Of a DNA stretch of 64,000 bases, positions 53,587-64,000 are shown one piece after another; within the stretch, counting starts at the first letter, position 1; each line of letters starts with the position of its first letter. Source of the DNA: Prorocentrum cordatum (Eukaryota; Sar; Dinophyceae; Prorocentrales; Prorocentraceae); assembly GCA_963575745.1 (NCBI GenBank), contig CAUYUJ010010413.1, forward strand, positions 386,952-450,951. The letters run 5' to 3'. The translations under genes and the position numbers were made by a program. Below the pieces are notes generated by a model that saw nothing but the letters and a program-made list of their open reading frames with translations, had not been told where the DNA came from and made no database searches.

Positions 53587-55297
53587 ATGGCGGCGCGCTG
53601 CCGGGTTTGCATGGCCCGCGGAGTGGACAGCCTCGCCCTGCCGGGCGAGGACGTCTGCGCGGCGCACCGGCCGTTCGGCATGGACTCCGCCGGGGTGGCG
53701 GCCGCGGACCCAGCCGCCGCTGCTCCAGCTGCCGTGGCGGAGAGCATGGACACTGACGACGACACGGAGGGGTCAGGCCTCACCCAGGCTGCAGAGGCGC
53801 TGCAGCTGGCTGGAGCCCCGGTTGCACCTGGACTTGATCCCCCAGCAGCTGCCGGAGCGCACCCCGCCGGCATCGCCGCTGCTGCTGCCGCCTCGCCCGC
53901 GGGGCCGCCACGCCCCCACGGTCGAGCGTCACCGTCGGCTGTCGGACCTCCTGGAGAAGGGCGACGCCCGCTTCCTCCAGGAGATGAGGGATCAGCAATT
54001 GTTGGCCTGGGCGCCCGCCGACACTGGGGCGTTGCAGCGGATCTTGTCACAGTTTCTGCGACGTGCCTCCACGGAGGCACCGACATCGATGTTGCTGATC
54101 ACGCCACTTCCCTCCTTTCCTGGGGCGGCTACGATGACACAGATACTCGACTTGTGGCACCACCCTCTGCTCGGGGAGAAGCACGCGGCGATCGTCCAGG
54201 CCATCCATCTTCTTCCACAGCCGTTGGAGTACATCCTCCCCGGACTGCGTGGACCTCGCCATGTTCGGTAAGGATTGGCTTGCTTCCGCATCGCGCGCAC
54301 GGGCCCGCGGAGCCCCCCGGCGATTGTCTTATCTCGGACCCCACTCCTGAAGACTACTGGCTCCGACAGTGTCACCATCGACACTCCGTTGAACCTCCTG
54401 CCGACCCTCATGTCCAAGTTGGCCACCTTGGAGGAGTTCCGGAGCAGTCCGATTCGAGACCCCACGCGTAGCATTGGCAGCACGAACGAGTCTCCCCGGA
54501 CATCCGTGGAGCTACTCCTCCCACCAGCCCTATCGCAGCTTGGCAAGGAGCTCCTGGTCCGCAGGCTGCAGCGGTCGGTGCTTTCGCAAGGAATGCTTAT
54601 CGGCCATCGGAGCTTGTACGTGGCAGAGGACGCCATGATCCTCGAGTGTCTCTCACCTGCGGTGATGCTGAAGGCCTGGCCGCTTTGCTCGGAGGCCCTT
54701 TTCCTCACCCCGAACAAGCTCCTGGTACGCACTGACGCTTCCGCAGAAACTTGGACTCAGTTGATGGACGGGCTCTGCCGAGAGGGGGAGCTTAGTCTCA
54801 TCACGAAACTTCGTTGGAAGTCGAGCCGGTTTGGCGGGAGACCCTATGCCCTCCCATCTGTTACCTCCGCGGCATTGGCAGCCTCGCGCCGCCGCATAGG
54901 TAAGACCAAGGGAGCGCCCCAGGCCACGGACTACATGACCGAGATACGCATCAATGGCGACCCAGGGCTCCAGGATAAGGCCATCTTTGACAACCTCATG
55001 CGCCACGTCATGCAGAGCACGGGGATCAATCTGAAGGCCTTTGACGGCAACGAGACCACGCCGTCGGGCTTCTGGAAGCACTTGGCCTCCTACGACCCCG
55101 CTTGCCCACCAGGCCGCGCCCGGCTGTACCTCGCCAACCACACGGAGGTGGGGAAAGTGCACGAGGCACTCCACGGCCAGGTATTGCAGGTGGGCGACGA
55201 CTGGCTGGCCATCTCGGTCCATAACGACCTCCTCGACGCCAGCACTCTGGAGGGAAACGGGCCGAGGGCGCCTCCGGCGGTCCCCGGGCGCCCGTAA
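53587..55297 (+). pseudogene. LINE-4 ORF1 (frameshift and stop)
   Basis: ATG at 53587 opens MAARCRVCMARGVDSL with a CAAHRPFG pair, a possible zinc finger, then acidic and Ala-rich sequence. Near 53900-53960 the conserved frame changes to THE one reading VERHRRLSDLLEKGDARF, which meets a TAA at 54269-54271. It resumes with LLPTLMSKLATLEEF and ends at 55297. The C-terminal part (RARLYLANHTEVGKVHEAL, VGDDWLAISVHND) resembles the RNA-binding end of retroelement ORF1 proteins, which is inference. Confidence 0.6.
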
Positions 55298-55796
55298 TCA
55301 GAGCGGACCGCGCATGCATGCCTGTTGGAATTCAAGTCTTTGAGTCTGGCGGATATTCTCGCTACGTGCTGGACCTCGTCATCTCCCTCCGCGACTCCCT
55401 TGGGCCGCCGGGCGAGGTGCACCAGATTTCGGCGATTGGCGATGGGCCGCCCAGCTCTCAGAGGACCGCACGTGCGTCACCACCCTCACGCTGCCCCTCT
55501 CCTCCTTCGTTCGAGTACCTGCCACATCACCCCCTGCCACGATTACGCCCACAGCTTCCTGCCCTACCACTCTGTCATCTTCACTGGCTGCACCCCTACA
55601 ACGACAACGCGGCCGTTCAGCTGCAACGAGACGTCCCCGTTCAGATCCTACGTCGGCAGGCCTTGTGGCGCGCTTTGCGTGGCACGCTGAGGGGCCATGC
55701 TGATCCGGGGACCTCCTCGGTGACCAGCCCATTGGGCCCCACCTTCGGCGCGGGCTGGGCGGGCGGTCGGCCCCCCCCACAGCAGGGCCAGTACCT

Positions 55797-58700
55797 CGGC
55801 AAGCTCTCCCTGACAATATGGAACACGCAGGCGCTGTTCAATATGGAACACGCAGGCGCTGTTCGCCGCAGACGGTTTCCGCCACAGGGACAAGTCTCGA
55901 CACGTGCACCGGCTCATGGCCACGCACGACGTGGGCGTCTGGTCCGAGAGCCATGGCACGGCCGACCGGGGCGCCCTCTGGCGCGAGCCTCCTGGCTGCA
56001 CCTCGTGGTGGTCCCCAGGCCCCTCCTCCGGGACGGCTGGCGTTGGCATCACTGTCAAGACGGATTTCCTCAAGCTGTTCGCACGCCGGGTTCACTTCGA
56101 GATTATATTCCCTGGCCGCGCGGCGGTGCTGCGCCTCGACGGGGGCCAAGGCTCGCTGGACATCTACACGGTGTACTTCCACACGGGGGACTCCACGCCT
56201 GCCGAGGACGTCGTGGAGGCCGGCTTCGACCCAGCCCAGCGCGCCCCCTCCAACTTCGAGCTCCGCGAGGCGTTGCGGCATCGGCTGGCCCGCCGCCTCC
56301 GTCCCCGCGAGGAGGCTTTAAGCATCCTTGGGGGGGACTTTAATCACGTACTCCGCCCGCCAGAGCGTGTCTGCATCTCCACGGGCGCAGCCACGGGCCA
56401 TCGGGACCACCGCGACGCCACCAGCTGGCGCACCTTGGTAGAGGTCCCCTACGGCATCCACGAGCTCTACCAGCCGGAACACACGTACGCGGCACCAGAC
56501 ACCAGAGCGCGGCTGGACCGCGTGTACTGCAACCAGTACGACGTCGAGTACCTCGACAAGGCTTGCGCCTGCACCGCCCTGGCATGGTGCCCCGAGTTGT
56601 CCCGCCACCGCCCACTCAGCTTCCGGAAGTGCCCCGCGCAGCCGCGCGCAGACCGACCGGCGCCCCTCGGGGACCAGGCCCTCGAGCATCCAGATTTCCC
56701 CCGGCAGGTCACATTAGCTTGGCAGGAGCTCCTTCACAACAACCCCGACGCGCACGCCCTGACCCGGCTCCAGCTGCTGAAGCAGGCGATGCGCCAGGCG
56801 GAGCTGGCCCTGGCTTCCCAGGTGGGTTCCGCCCCCCCGGCGGAGCAGCTGGATGACCGCATCGGCGCGTGCATGAAATTCCTCAGGGCTTCGGAGGCCT
56901 GCAGTCCAGAACGTATTTCCCGATGCCTCGAGCGGTATCCGCTCTTGCGGGATATGGTCGCGAATCCTTACGACTTCACGTCCCCGCCGGGCCCTCGGCT
57001 TGCGCGGGTGCGTAGTCACGTGATGGAGTTGCAGCGGGATTTCACCATGCAGGAGCTGAACAAGCTGCACGAGGACCTCCGCGAGCTGGAGCCGGCCCAA
57101 GCAGCGCGCCGGCGGCGGCGGAACCAGCAGCTGGTCTGCAAGCTCGCGCCGGGCCGCAGCTGTCAGCACTTCGCGCTGGACGCGCCTACCGGGGAGGCGA
57201 CGACGGACCCCCAGGAGATGCTCGGCATTCTTCGCGGCCATTGGTCCGAGGTCTTCCGCCGGAAGGACATGGACACGTCCCTGCTGGACACTTGGTTGCG
57301 AGAAGATGCGCGGCACCTCCCAGCCGACTACACCGACCACCTGCCCCACCTCGCTGCGCCGCGTCGTGCATTCCGGCAGGCGATTCGCAAGTCGGGGAAC
57401 TCCGCACCGGGCCGGGATGGCATCCCCTTCAAAGCGTGGCGTAAGATAGTGGACTTAGCCACCGACGCCTTCCACGAAGCGTTCGAGGCGATGATCGCCC
57501 CCACAGGGCTCGACATGGCCCAGGAGGCGTGGCACGATTTCAACGAGAGTGTCATGGTATTCTTACCGAAGAAGCCCACTTCGACGCGAGCAGATGGCAC
57601 CGCGGTCTACCCAGCAAGCAACATGCGGCCACTTAACCTCACCAATACCGACAACCGCATCCTCTGCAGCGCAGTGCGCCTGCACGTCGAGCCGCTGGTC
57701 GAGGCCGGAGCTTCTCCGGAACAGCGCGGCTTCCTGAGCGGGCGTTCCATGCTGGCCAACGTCATCGACATCGAGGAGGAGATGCTGGCAGACGCGCACC
57801 TCGAGGAGTTCCCCCTGGCGGTCTTCCTGGACTTCGAGGCGGCGTTCCCGAGCCTCGACCAGACCTTCCTCCAGCGAGTCCTGGCGGAGCGGAGATGGCC
57901 CGTATGGTTCCGGCGGTTCGTGGCAATTCTTTACACCGACAACTTTTGCCAGCTCTCCCTCTGTGGGTTTACAGACGCCGGCTTTGGCATTACCGCGGGG
58001 GTTCGACAGGGCTGCCCTCTATCTCCCCTGCTGTTCGCCATCATCTCGGACGTGGTGTTGCGACGGATTCGCCGCCTCTGCCCAGACGTGGTCCTTCGCG
58101 CGTGCGCGGACGACATTGCCCTTGTCCTCCACCGGGGCCCCGCAGACTGCGAACTGCTAGAGCCGATCTTCTACGAATACGGGCTAGTCTCTGGCCTTCG
58201 TCTACACAGTGGCAAATTCATCATTGTGCCGCTCTCCCTGCACACGCGCGAGCAGGTACGTGCTGCTGTCGCCGCAGCGGCGACCCGGTGGGGCGCCTTC
58301 ACCATCTCGAGCCACGCGAAGTACCTTGGCTATTGGCTGGGCCCCACCCGTGGGGCCCGCCTCTGGGATGAGGTGTTCAAGAAGATGCAGGGCCGCGCGT
58401 GGACGTGGAACAAGATCGGCGGGGGCAGGCTCGTGACGCTGGCAGCGTACCGAATGTACATCCTGCCTCTCGCGGGCTTCGCAGCGCAGCTGGACCAGTT
58501 ACCCCCGCACTGGCCGCGAACAGAGCAACGGCTCCTCACGACTCTCTTCCCTGGAGCCCGGGGCTGGGCCACCCCATGTCTTCTCCAGCACCTCCGGAGT
58601 TTGGGATTCGCTTCTGAGCTCCCCAGTGTGGAGGCCATGGCGCAGGGAGCCACATGTCGTGCATTTCGCTGGGAAGACATCGCGCATGGCGGCCTGCGAC

Positions 58701-59456
58701 TTACCCGTCGTGCTCGGCGTCTGCAGCGTGCCCGCTCCTCATCGGACCACTTGCAGCGCCTCGCCACCTGGGCCCATTGGTTCGACGGCAACTTCATCAG
58801 CACGGTCCTCGAGGCGCAGCACCGGCTCGAAACGGTTGCGACGACCCAGGGGCTCTCCGTGGACTTGCTGCTGCAGGGTTCTGCCACCACCCCCACACCG
58901 AAGCAGCGATGGCAGCGCCGATGTGGAGAAATACTCGGCGCTCGTGACACAGTACGTGGGTCTCTTCCGGCACCTGCGCCGCAGACTGGACCGGCTGCCT
59001 TTGCTCACTCTGCCGGGGCGCCGGGTGCAGCGCTTCGAAGCTACACTTTGCCGCCTTGGGCCAATGGTGCCGCCCTGCGTTTGGGCTGCTGTGCTCAAAG
59101 CGCTCTTGGATGGTTGGACAACCAAGCCAGCGTCGCCATGCCTCTTCGGCTGTCAGCATGGGCATGACGACCTCCGACACTACGCCTACTGTCCCGTCGT
59201 GGCGCGGCTCTACCGCACACAGTTGTGCCTCCAGCAGGGCCCCCCGGCATCGCGGCTGGACGAGTTCCTATTGCTGGCCGAGGCGTCACCACGCACGTTT
59301 GCCCTCCGCGCTCTCGGTCTGTACGCGACCTTCAGGGCCACCAACGCAGCACGGCACGGGCAAGCCTCCGCCACGGGCGCTTGGCCGCAGGCACTGGCAG
59401 ACGGCGTGGCCTTCCGCGCCCCCCTGACCGAGCACTTCGCCAACCGGGCCCGCTAG
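55797..59456 (+). pseudogene. LINE-4 ORF2: APE endonuclease, RT, C-terminal zinc motif
   Basis: Starts near KLSLTIWNTQALF (55800). A 25-bp tandem duplication (55815-55839 and 55840-55864) then shifts the frame, and ATHDVGVWSESHG continues. APE motifs: LGGDFNHV (about 56328), ARLDRVYCN (about 56510) and SRHRPLSF (about 56600). The RT runs from VMVFLPKKP (57550) through NMRPLNLTNTDNR, FLDFEAAFPSLDQ (57830), GVRQGCPLSPLLF (58000) and ACADDIALV (about 58100) to GLRLHSGKF. One frameshift near 58920-58950 moves the end into another frame, with CLFGCQHGHDDLRHYAYC (about 59140-59190), and the stop is at 59456. The RT core itself is uninterrupted. Confidence 0.82.
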
Positions 59457-61189
59457 GGCAGCAACGACACGCACAGCATCCACTACTCCAACGTCTGAGG
59501 GCGGTCGTGGCAAGGCCTCTCTCTCCACCCGCCTCCCCGCCTCCCCTCCCTGCTCTTGTGGTGTACTCCCCCAAATCATCGCCTATTCTGTCCTTGTGTA
59601 TGCTCCCCCCGAGCCCGGGGCCAGTGCAGTTTTTCCTCTCTCTACTGCCGGTTGCTTCGCACGCGTGGTATCCTCGATAGCTCCCGGCATCCGCCGGACA
59701 ACCAGAAGGGTTGCGATCAGCTCTCTTCCCCCTCCCCCTTCCTCCCTCCTCTCTGCCCTCCCCCTCTTCCACGCCCTCTTTTTGCAGGTGGGTCCGAGGC
59801 TTTGCTGAGGGTCCTTTGTCCGTCCCCTAGCGGGGTCGGAACTGCCCTCCCCCTCTTTCATCTCCCTCTTCCTCCCTCCCTTCCTCCCCCTTTTTGTCTG
59901 GACTAATGAATCGTAATATGCTTCAGTGCGCTGTGCGTGCACTTGTTCAGCCTCGCCCTCTGTTCCGTAGGATTCGTGGTCGCTCATGGTCCCGGTCTGG
60001 GGACCTTAGGCTTCAGTTGTGCACCACCGTTTCGTGAGTTTTCCATGTTATGTACGTGCTCGATGATACGAACCTGGGGCATTTCGTATCCGCCCTTCCT
60101 CCTCTCCCTCTCCTCCTCTCGTCTCCGCCTCGCCATAGTGTGCATGATGTGGGAAGTACCAATGGCTGTCTAGGCCTTGGGGGGTACAGGCACATGGCAC
60201 GCCCCGTTCCTCTGTTTCGGCGCAGCCGGCGTTAAAACTGTTAAAGCAGTTTCCGCCCAATCCGGCGTTAAAAACTGTTAAATCAGTTTGCGCCCACTTC
60301 CGAATGCCACGGAGCCAACCTGCCAGGGCCAAGCGAAAAACCCGGTCTTAAGTAACATTTCCGCCCTGGCCCCCAGGGCAATAATTGTCACGGGTGCTCT
60401 TTCGCTGTCCCTGCCACGTGCCTGATAGCGTCTCCGTATTATTTGGTGGTCGGCTGCCCACGCAGCCCAGCTTCCCTCCATGTCCGGGGGCAGTGGCCAT
60501 GCGAAGTTGTCGAGGCATCCAGCCGCCGTGGTCGACGTGAGGGGTAAAAAAAAAACTCCGAAAACAATGTGTGCCATAACATGTCATACCATGTGAGGAC
60601 GCATCAGGCGAGAACCCGCTGTTGAAGCCGACCCACCCTCCGTCTGTGCATCCGTGGGGCATTCTGAAGATGCCACAGGCGACGCACCGAGTCCGAAGTC
60701 GGCACGGCACTTTCAAGGATCGCGACAACAAGTTGCGAGGAAGTATCTTCCGAGGCCTGCGAGAACCCGATGTTGAAAGCCACGAGCCTCCCACTCTCTG
60801 TGCAACTGTTGGACGTTTCAAGCTTCAGAGTCGCAATGTGTGAAGAGGTTTCGGGCGAAGCGTCAGGAGCGCCCGACGACACCGTTTGTGGTGCGACGAG
60901 GAGGGCTTGGTCATGAGGAGGAGGGCTGGACGACGAGGAGGACGAGGGGTTTTTGTAGTCTCTTGATGGTGTCTGAGGTTCTCTCCGGCAACCTTCGTAT
61001 CTAGCGCTCCTCCGATTCACACAAGGGCCGTGGTGACAGGTCGCTCCCCCAGGTTGTAGAAGGACGTAACGTGTGGCAGTGAGCCCCCAAGTCTGGAGAA
61101 GACAGTTGCAGTTGTGATACCCTGGTATACCCAGGGTTCAGGTAAGTATGACGTGCGGCGTATCTCATCACCAGGCGCCAACACTTCGT
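59457..61189. other. 3' flank of LINE-4 with pyrimidine-rich and palindromic repeats
   Basis: A CT-rich region with two similar blocks (59715-59785 and 59840-59900: CCCTCCCCCTCTT, CCTCCCTCC). Then two tandem palindromic units at 60226-60297. Nothing coding was recognised. Confidence 0.45.
60226..60297 (+). repeat. Two tandem palindromic units
   Basis: CCGGCGTTAAAACTG TTAAAG CAGTTTCCGCCC and CCGGCGTTAAAAACTG TTAAAT CAGTTTGCGCCC (60226-60259, 60262-60297). Each can fold with GGCG and AAACTG pairing CAGTTT and CGCC. Confidence 0.7.
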
Positions 61190-61720
61190 TGTCGGTACTG
61201 GGGGCCTCTCTAGAGGTTATTTTGGGGGCCTCTCGGGAGCCTCTTGAGAAAGTCTGTGAGACGTCATTGGGCCTTTCGAGGATCTTTGGGCCGTCTTGGT
61301 CGAAATTGGGACGTCCTCTGGCGGAGAGTCTGTGGTCTGACGGGAAGAATCCTGCGACCCTTTTGAGGTCGCCTTCAGCCGATTTGAAGACAGCCTCGGC
61401 GGGTCTTGGACCATCTCATTTTGGACAGTCTTCTTGTCTGCTAGGGGCCGCTTGCTGCGTGTTGGAAGACGCTCGGGGAGGGTCTTTGGGGTCTCCTGGG
61501 GTCTCCTCTGGAGGCGATATAGAAGGACAGACAAATCAAGACGTTCTGAAGGGCCTGTAAGAGGACTCTCGTGACCTTGTGGGCGACTCTTCAGGCGTTC
61601 TTCTGGGCTTTACCGGACGGTTGGGGCTCCCAAGGCATCAGGTCCATGGTGGAGACTTTTTGGACACCTGTTGGGGCGGTATTGGCTGTCTTGGGTGTTC
61701 TATTGGCCGGCCCTGGGAGC
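61190..61720 (+). repeat. Degenerate GGGCCTCTCGGGAG/CTTGG repeats
   Basis: Same degenerate family as 8585-9010. No coding support. Confidence 0.4.
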
Positions 61721-61875
61721 GTCGAGGACGCCGCGAAAGAGCTGTGGAGCGGTGGTGTGTGCATGTGGAGGGAAGTGGGCCCATTAGAAACTTCAGAAAC
61801 TCATTCTGGCAGCATTGGCATTATTACATGCGTTAGCTTGCCAGGGAGGCACGGTGGCGGATTGCCCTCCAAGAG

Positions 61876-63099
61876 AACCGGATGTGTGCAGAGGGCCACC
61901 GTTGTGCGTGCCCCGTGTTCGCGGCCAACAGCGAGGTTGTGCGATCGGCATACGACGCGTACGCCACTTACAGTGTCTTCTATTCTGTCACAAAGGGTGC
62001 CAGTAGCGCGTCAACTACAGCCGCGGGACTCACTGGCATGATCAGCAGCAGTTCCATCCCATCGGGAGTTGCCACGGTGATCGGCGGTGTCAGCAGTGCT
62101 GGTGCGGTGGCCGTTAGTGCTTTTGCGGCCTACGCTTGGCCATTAACTGTGGGCCTAGGGGCCATCAGTCTGGTGACCTTTGGCGGCTCGTACGTATGGA
62201 AGTGGGCGCGGCACACTTGCTCCAGGAACGTGGGCTGTTATCCCATGGACTGCGTCGAGGAGCCAGGGCGTGGCTGTCGCATCCGTGCGCCGGATGATTT
62301 CATGGACGAGCGGAACCCATTCTGGTTCTTGCCACCGCCCACCTACAAGTGTGCGTACAAGAACGGGAGGTGCCAGCTCTCCCAATGCTCTAAGTCGAAC
62401 GTATGGAATCAGACCATCGGTCTGGGCATGACGAGGGCGCTCCTGAAGACGGGCAACACGCAGGTGTACAATTGCCAGCCCATGCTGTACACTGACATGT
62501 CCGCTCGTCAGCGAATGAGGCTGGAGTCGGAAACCGCGGACTTGAAGGAGGAGTACGAGACAGCACGCCGCATTAATCAGCGCATGCGGCGAGCTTTGGA
62601 GGAAACTTGCCCGTGGTCACGGCCCACACGAGACAACGTGTTCCGATGCAAGGACCACCAGATATCTTGCAAAGGCTGGATTGAAGACCAGTCATGCTGC
62701 GACCACTATGGTGGGATCTTGCAGTGCCCCGAGAATTTCCCTCTGCTCTGCCAGGACGGCTATTGTGGGAACGACGAGGACCTCTGCGAGAAGCGCGGCG
62801 GCGTCCGGCCGTGCCCGTCGGCGAACGAGTGCCCGTGGATGTTGCCCAGCCCCGTGGTTGGCCATGCTCAGTGCAATGATGGAAACTACTCCCGGGGTGG
62901 CTGGGTCACCGGCGCGTGCCAGAGGGAGGGATACGGCGGCATCAGGCGGTGCCCGTGGGACCAGCCAGTCATGTGCAATAACCGCACTTGCTCTGGAGAC
63001 TATTGCTGCTCGAAGAATTGCAAAGACCAAGGAGGCCCCCGGCAATGCAATGTGTCCAACTCAGTGGACAATGATTCCGATCTCAAGAGTTATGAGTAG
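61876..63099 (+). CDS. Cys-rich membrane-associated protein, exon 2 of gene 2 (or a separate gene)
   Basis: Open through the ATG at 61882 to TAG at 63097-63099. The first third has Gly/Ala/Ser-rich hydrophobic stretches (SGVATVIGGVSSAGAVAVSA, WPLTVGLGAISLVTFGG), probably one or two membrane segments. A Cys-rich ectodomain follows, with a coiled-coil-like stretch (about 62515-62600). It then has repeated modules: CCDHYGGILQCPENFPLLC, GGVRPCPSANEC, GGIRRCPWDQPVMC and CSGDYCCSKNC. The function is unknown. If spliced to exon 1 at 44275-45396 the protein has 781 residues. Taken alone, the protein would start at the ATG 61882 and lack a signal peptide. The intron-end signature just upstream (61849-61875) argues for splicing. 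Confidence 0.7.
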   Translation, partial: NRMCAEGHRCACPVFAANSEVVRSAYDAYATYSVFYSVTKGASSASTTAAGLTGMISSSSIPSGVATVIGGVSSAGAVAVSAFAAYAWPLTVGLGAISLVTFGGSYVWKWARHTCSRNVGCYPMDCVEEPGRGCRIRAPDDFMDERNPFWFLPPPTYKCAYKNGRCQLSQCSKSNVWNQTIGLGMTRALLKTGNTQVYNCQPMLYTDMSARQRMRLESETADLKEEYETARRINQRMRRALEETCPWSRPTRDNVFRCKDHQISCKGWIEDQSCCDHYGGILQCPENFPLLCQDGYCGNDEDLCEKRGGVRPCPSANECPWMLPSPVVGHAQCNDGNYSRGGWVTGACQREGYGGIRRCPWDQPVMCNNRTCSGDYCCSKNCKDQGGPRQCNVSNSVDNDSDLKSYE

Positions 63100-63878
63100 T
63101 ATGTTGCTTTTTGCATGTTTGACAGAAGCTTGACGCGAAGAGCACCTAAGCGTCCTCAGCAGGGCATCGCACAATTATACATACGAGCACTGTGCCTCCA
63201 TATCCAGGACAGTAGGGGAGCCCCAGAGAGGCCATGAATCCCGCAAATGGCACGAGTAATGAAACGACACGGGGCCACAATGACAGTTTTGACGCCTCCC
63301 AGACGGCTCAAGACCGTCTAAAGTTCCTGCCAAGAGGCCCCCTAGATGAGCCTGGGGGGCTCTAAAAGGGCCCATGGCAGAACCCCGAGAGGCAAACCCA
63401 CATGAGTTGTCTTTTTGGTTTTCGGTGATTTCAGGGCACACAGCTCCAGCAGCTCCCAAGATCGCTCCCAGGCGGCCCAAAAGATCTCCAGAGAGCCCCA
63501 AGACGGGCCACAGACGGCCTACGCTGGCCCCATGCGAATCCCCCGGGCGCTCAACCCGGCTTCCAAGATTGCCTGAGGGCCATCAAGAAGCCCGCATGGT
63601 TTCCTGATGGACCCGCCGAGGCCCACGGGCCACCCACGACCCACAGACGCCCCCACAGCATTCCCGCGAGGCTTTCTGCATGCACGATGTGTTGATTTTC
63701 TGTATACGCATCTACACACGATATATATACATAGACATGTGCCTACACATACACACATATATATACATTTATGTTTGCAGATGTATAATGTACATAAACA
63801 TGTACATCCACATACACATCTACATGTACATATTCATATACATATACATAAACATGCACGTATGCATATACATAACCA

Positions 63879-63934
<56 letters not shown>

Positions 63935-64000
63935 AATGTATATGTATGTTTTTGCAATCCGAAGGGGGGACGATCCCTCCCCAAAACGGGCCCCCCGGAT
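63100..64000. repeat. Degenerate repeats and (TA)n tract downstream of gene 2
   Basis: 63210-63640 holds reverse-oriented degenerate CCAAGA/GGCCC repeats. 63670-63960 is an A/T-rich stretch of CATACA/TATACA words with a (TA)n run at about 63880-63925. No gene was recognised. Confidence 0.6.

Larger units (their letters stand above)
53484..59456 (+). mobile_element. LINE-4: APE/RT non-LTR retrotransposon with leader relics at its 5' end
   Basis: Two ORFs on the + strand inside the intron of gene 2. Two leader-like remnants lie at 53484-53515, about 70 bp before the ORF1 ATG. ORF2 has an APE endonuclease, an RT with intact CADD box and a C-terminal CxxC...H...C zinc motif, without RNase H. It is broken by a 25-bp tandem duplication and one late frameshift. 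No target duplication was recognised, so the outer limits are approximate. Confidence 0.8.
45397..61875 (+). other. Proposed 16.5-kb intron of gene 2 with introner-like ends
   Basis: The left end GTGCCTGCGGCAAG and CGCCACCGTGCC (45414-45425) matches the start of the gene 1 intron. The right end has GGCACGGTGGCGGATTGCC at 61849-61867, an inverted repeat of the left end, close to acceptor AAGAG|AAC. Both splice positions keep phase 0. It contains LINE-4, satellites and microsatellites. If wrong, gene 2 would be two separate genes and exon 1 would end at 45531. Confidence 0.5.

Overview
The window looks like nuclear DNA of a dinoflagellate. The evidence is a near-perfect relic of the dinoflagellate spliced leader (DinoSL) at 17393-17414, weaker leader relics at 53484-53515 and 7061-7081, very GC-rich sequence with few host genes, long introns, several retroelements of types common in dinoflagellate genomes, and abundant microsatellites and MITE-like elements. 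I cannot name a genus from sequence alone. Almost everything coding lies on the + strand, as expected for unidirectional dinoflagellate gene blocks. The one clear exception is a truncated LINE tail at 42192-43304.

Two host genes can be supported. Gene 1 (exon 1 about 7673-8203, exon 2 about 11109-11999) encodes four EF-hands followed by a PPPDE (DeSI-like) thiol peptidase domain. Its 2.9-kb intron is packed with repeats. Gene 2 (exon 1 about 44275-45396, exon 2 about 61876-63099) encodes a secreted or membrane cysteine-rich protein: signal peptide, ShK-like domain, hydrophobic segments and repeated Cys modules. Joining its two halves across a 16.5-kb intron is an inference. It rests on reading-frame phase and on matching inverted sequences at the ends of both introns, which look like introner (intron-generating transposon) ends.

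The rest is mobile and repetitive DNA. 0.3-7.6 kb: MITEs, dispersed repeats and pyrimidine tracts. 8.2-11.1 kb: intron 1 with (TTG)n, an 11-bp minisatellite and GGA/GAC tracts. 12.7-17.1 kb: more MITEs, (GAC)n and an 88-bp satellite. 17.39-22.22 kb: a LINE with APE, RT and RNase H remnants that begins exactly with DinoSL and sits in a GGA tract. 22.2-23.6 kb: GGA tracts and a MITE. 24.0-29.5 kb: a second degraded LINE in the order ORF1, RNase H, APE, RT. 29.9-33.4 kb: an R2-like LINE with a CCHC motif and a restriction-like endonuclease. 34.35-40.72 kb: a complete Ty1/copia element with 151-bp LTRs, inserted in a GGA tract. 40.7-42.0 kb: GGA and GAT tracts. 42.2-43.3 kb: LINE tail on the minus strand. 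45.4-61.9 kb: intron of gene 2, holding GAT/GAC tracts, several tandem-repeat families, the 88-bp satellite in opposite orientation, and a LINE (53.5-59.5 kb) with APE and RT. 63.1-64 kb: degenerate repeats and a (TA)n tract.

The most interesting signals are the leader-tipped LINE, the shared terminal inverted sequences of the two host introns, the copia element with nearly identical LTRs but an altered RT active site and an extra methyltransferase-like region, and MITE insertions that can be proved from a related empty site inside this same window.
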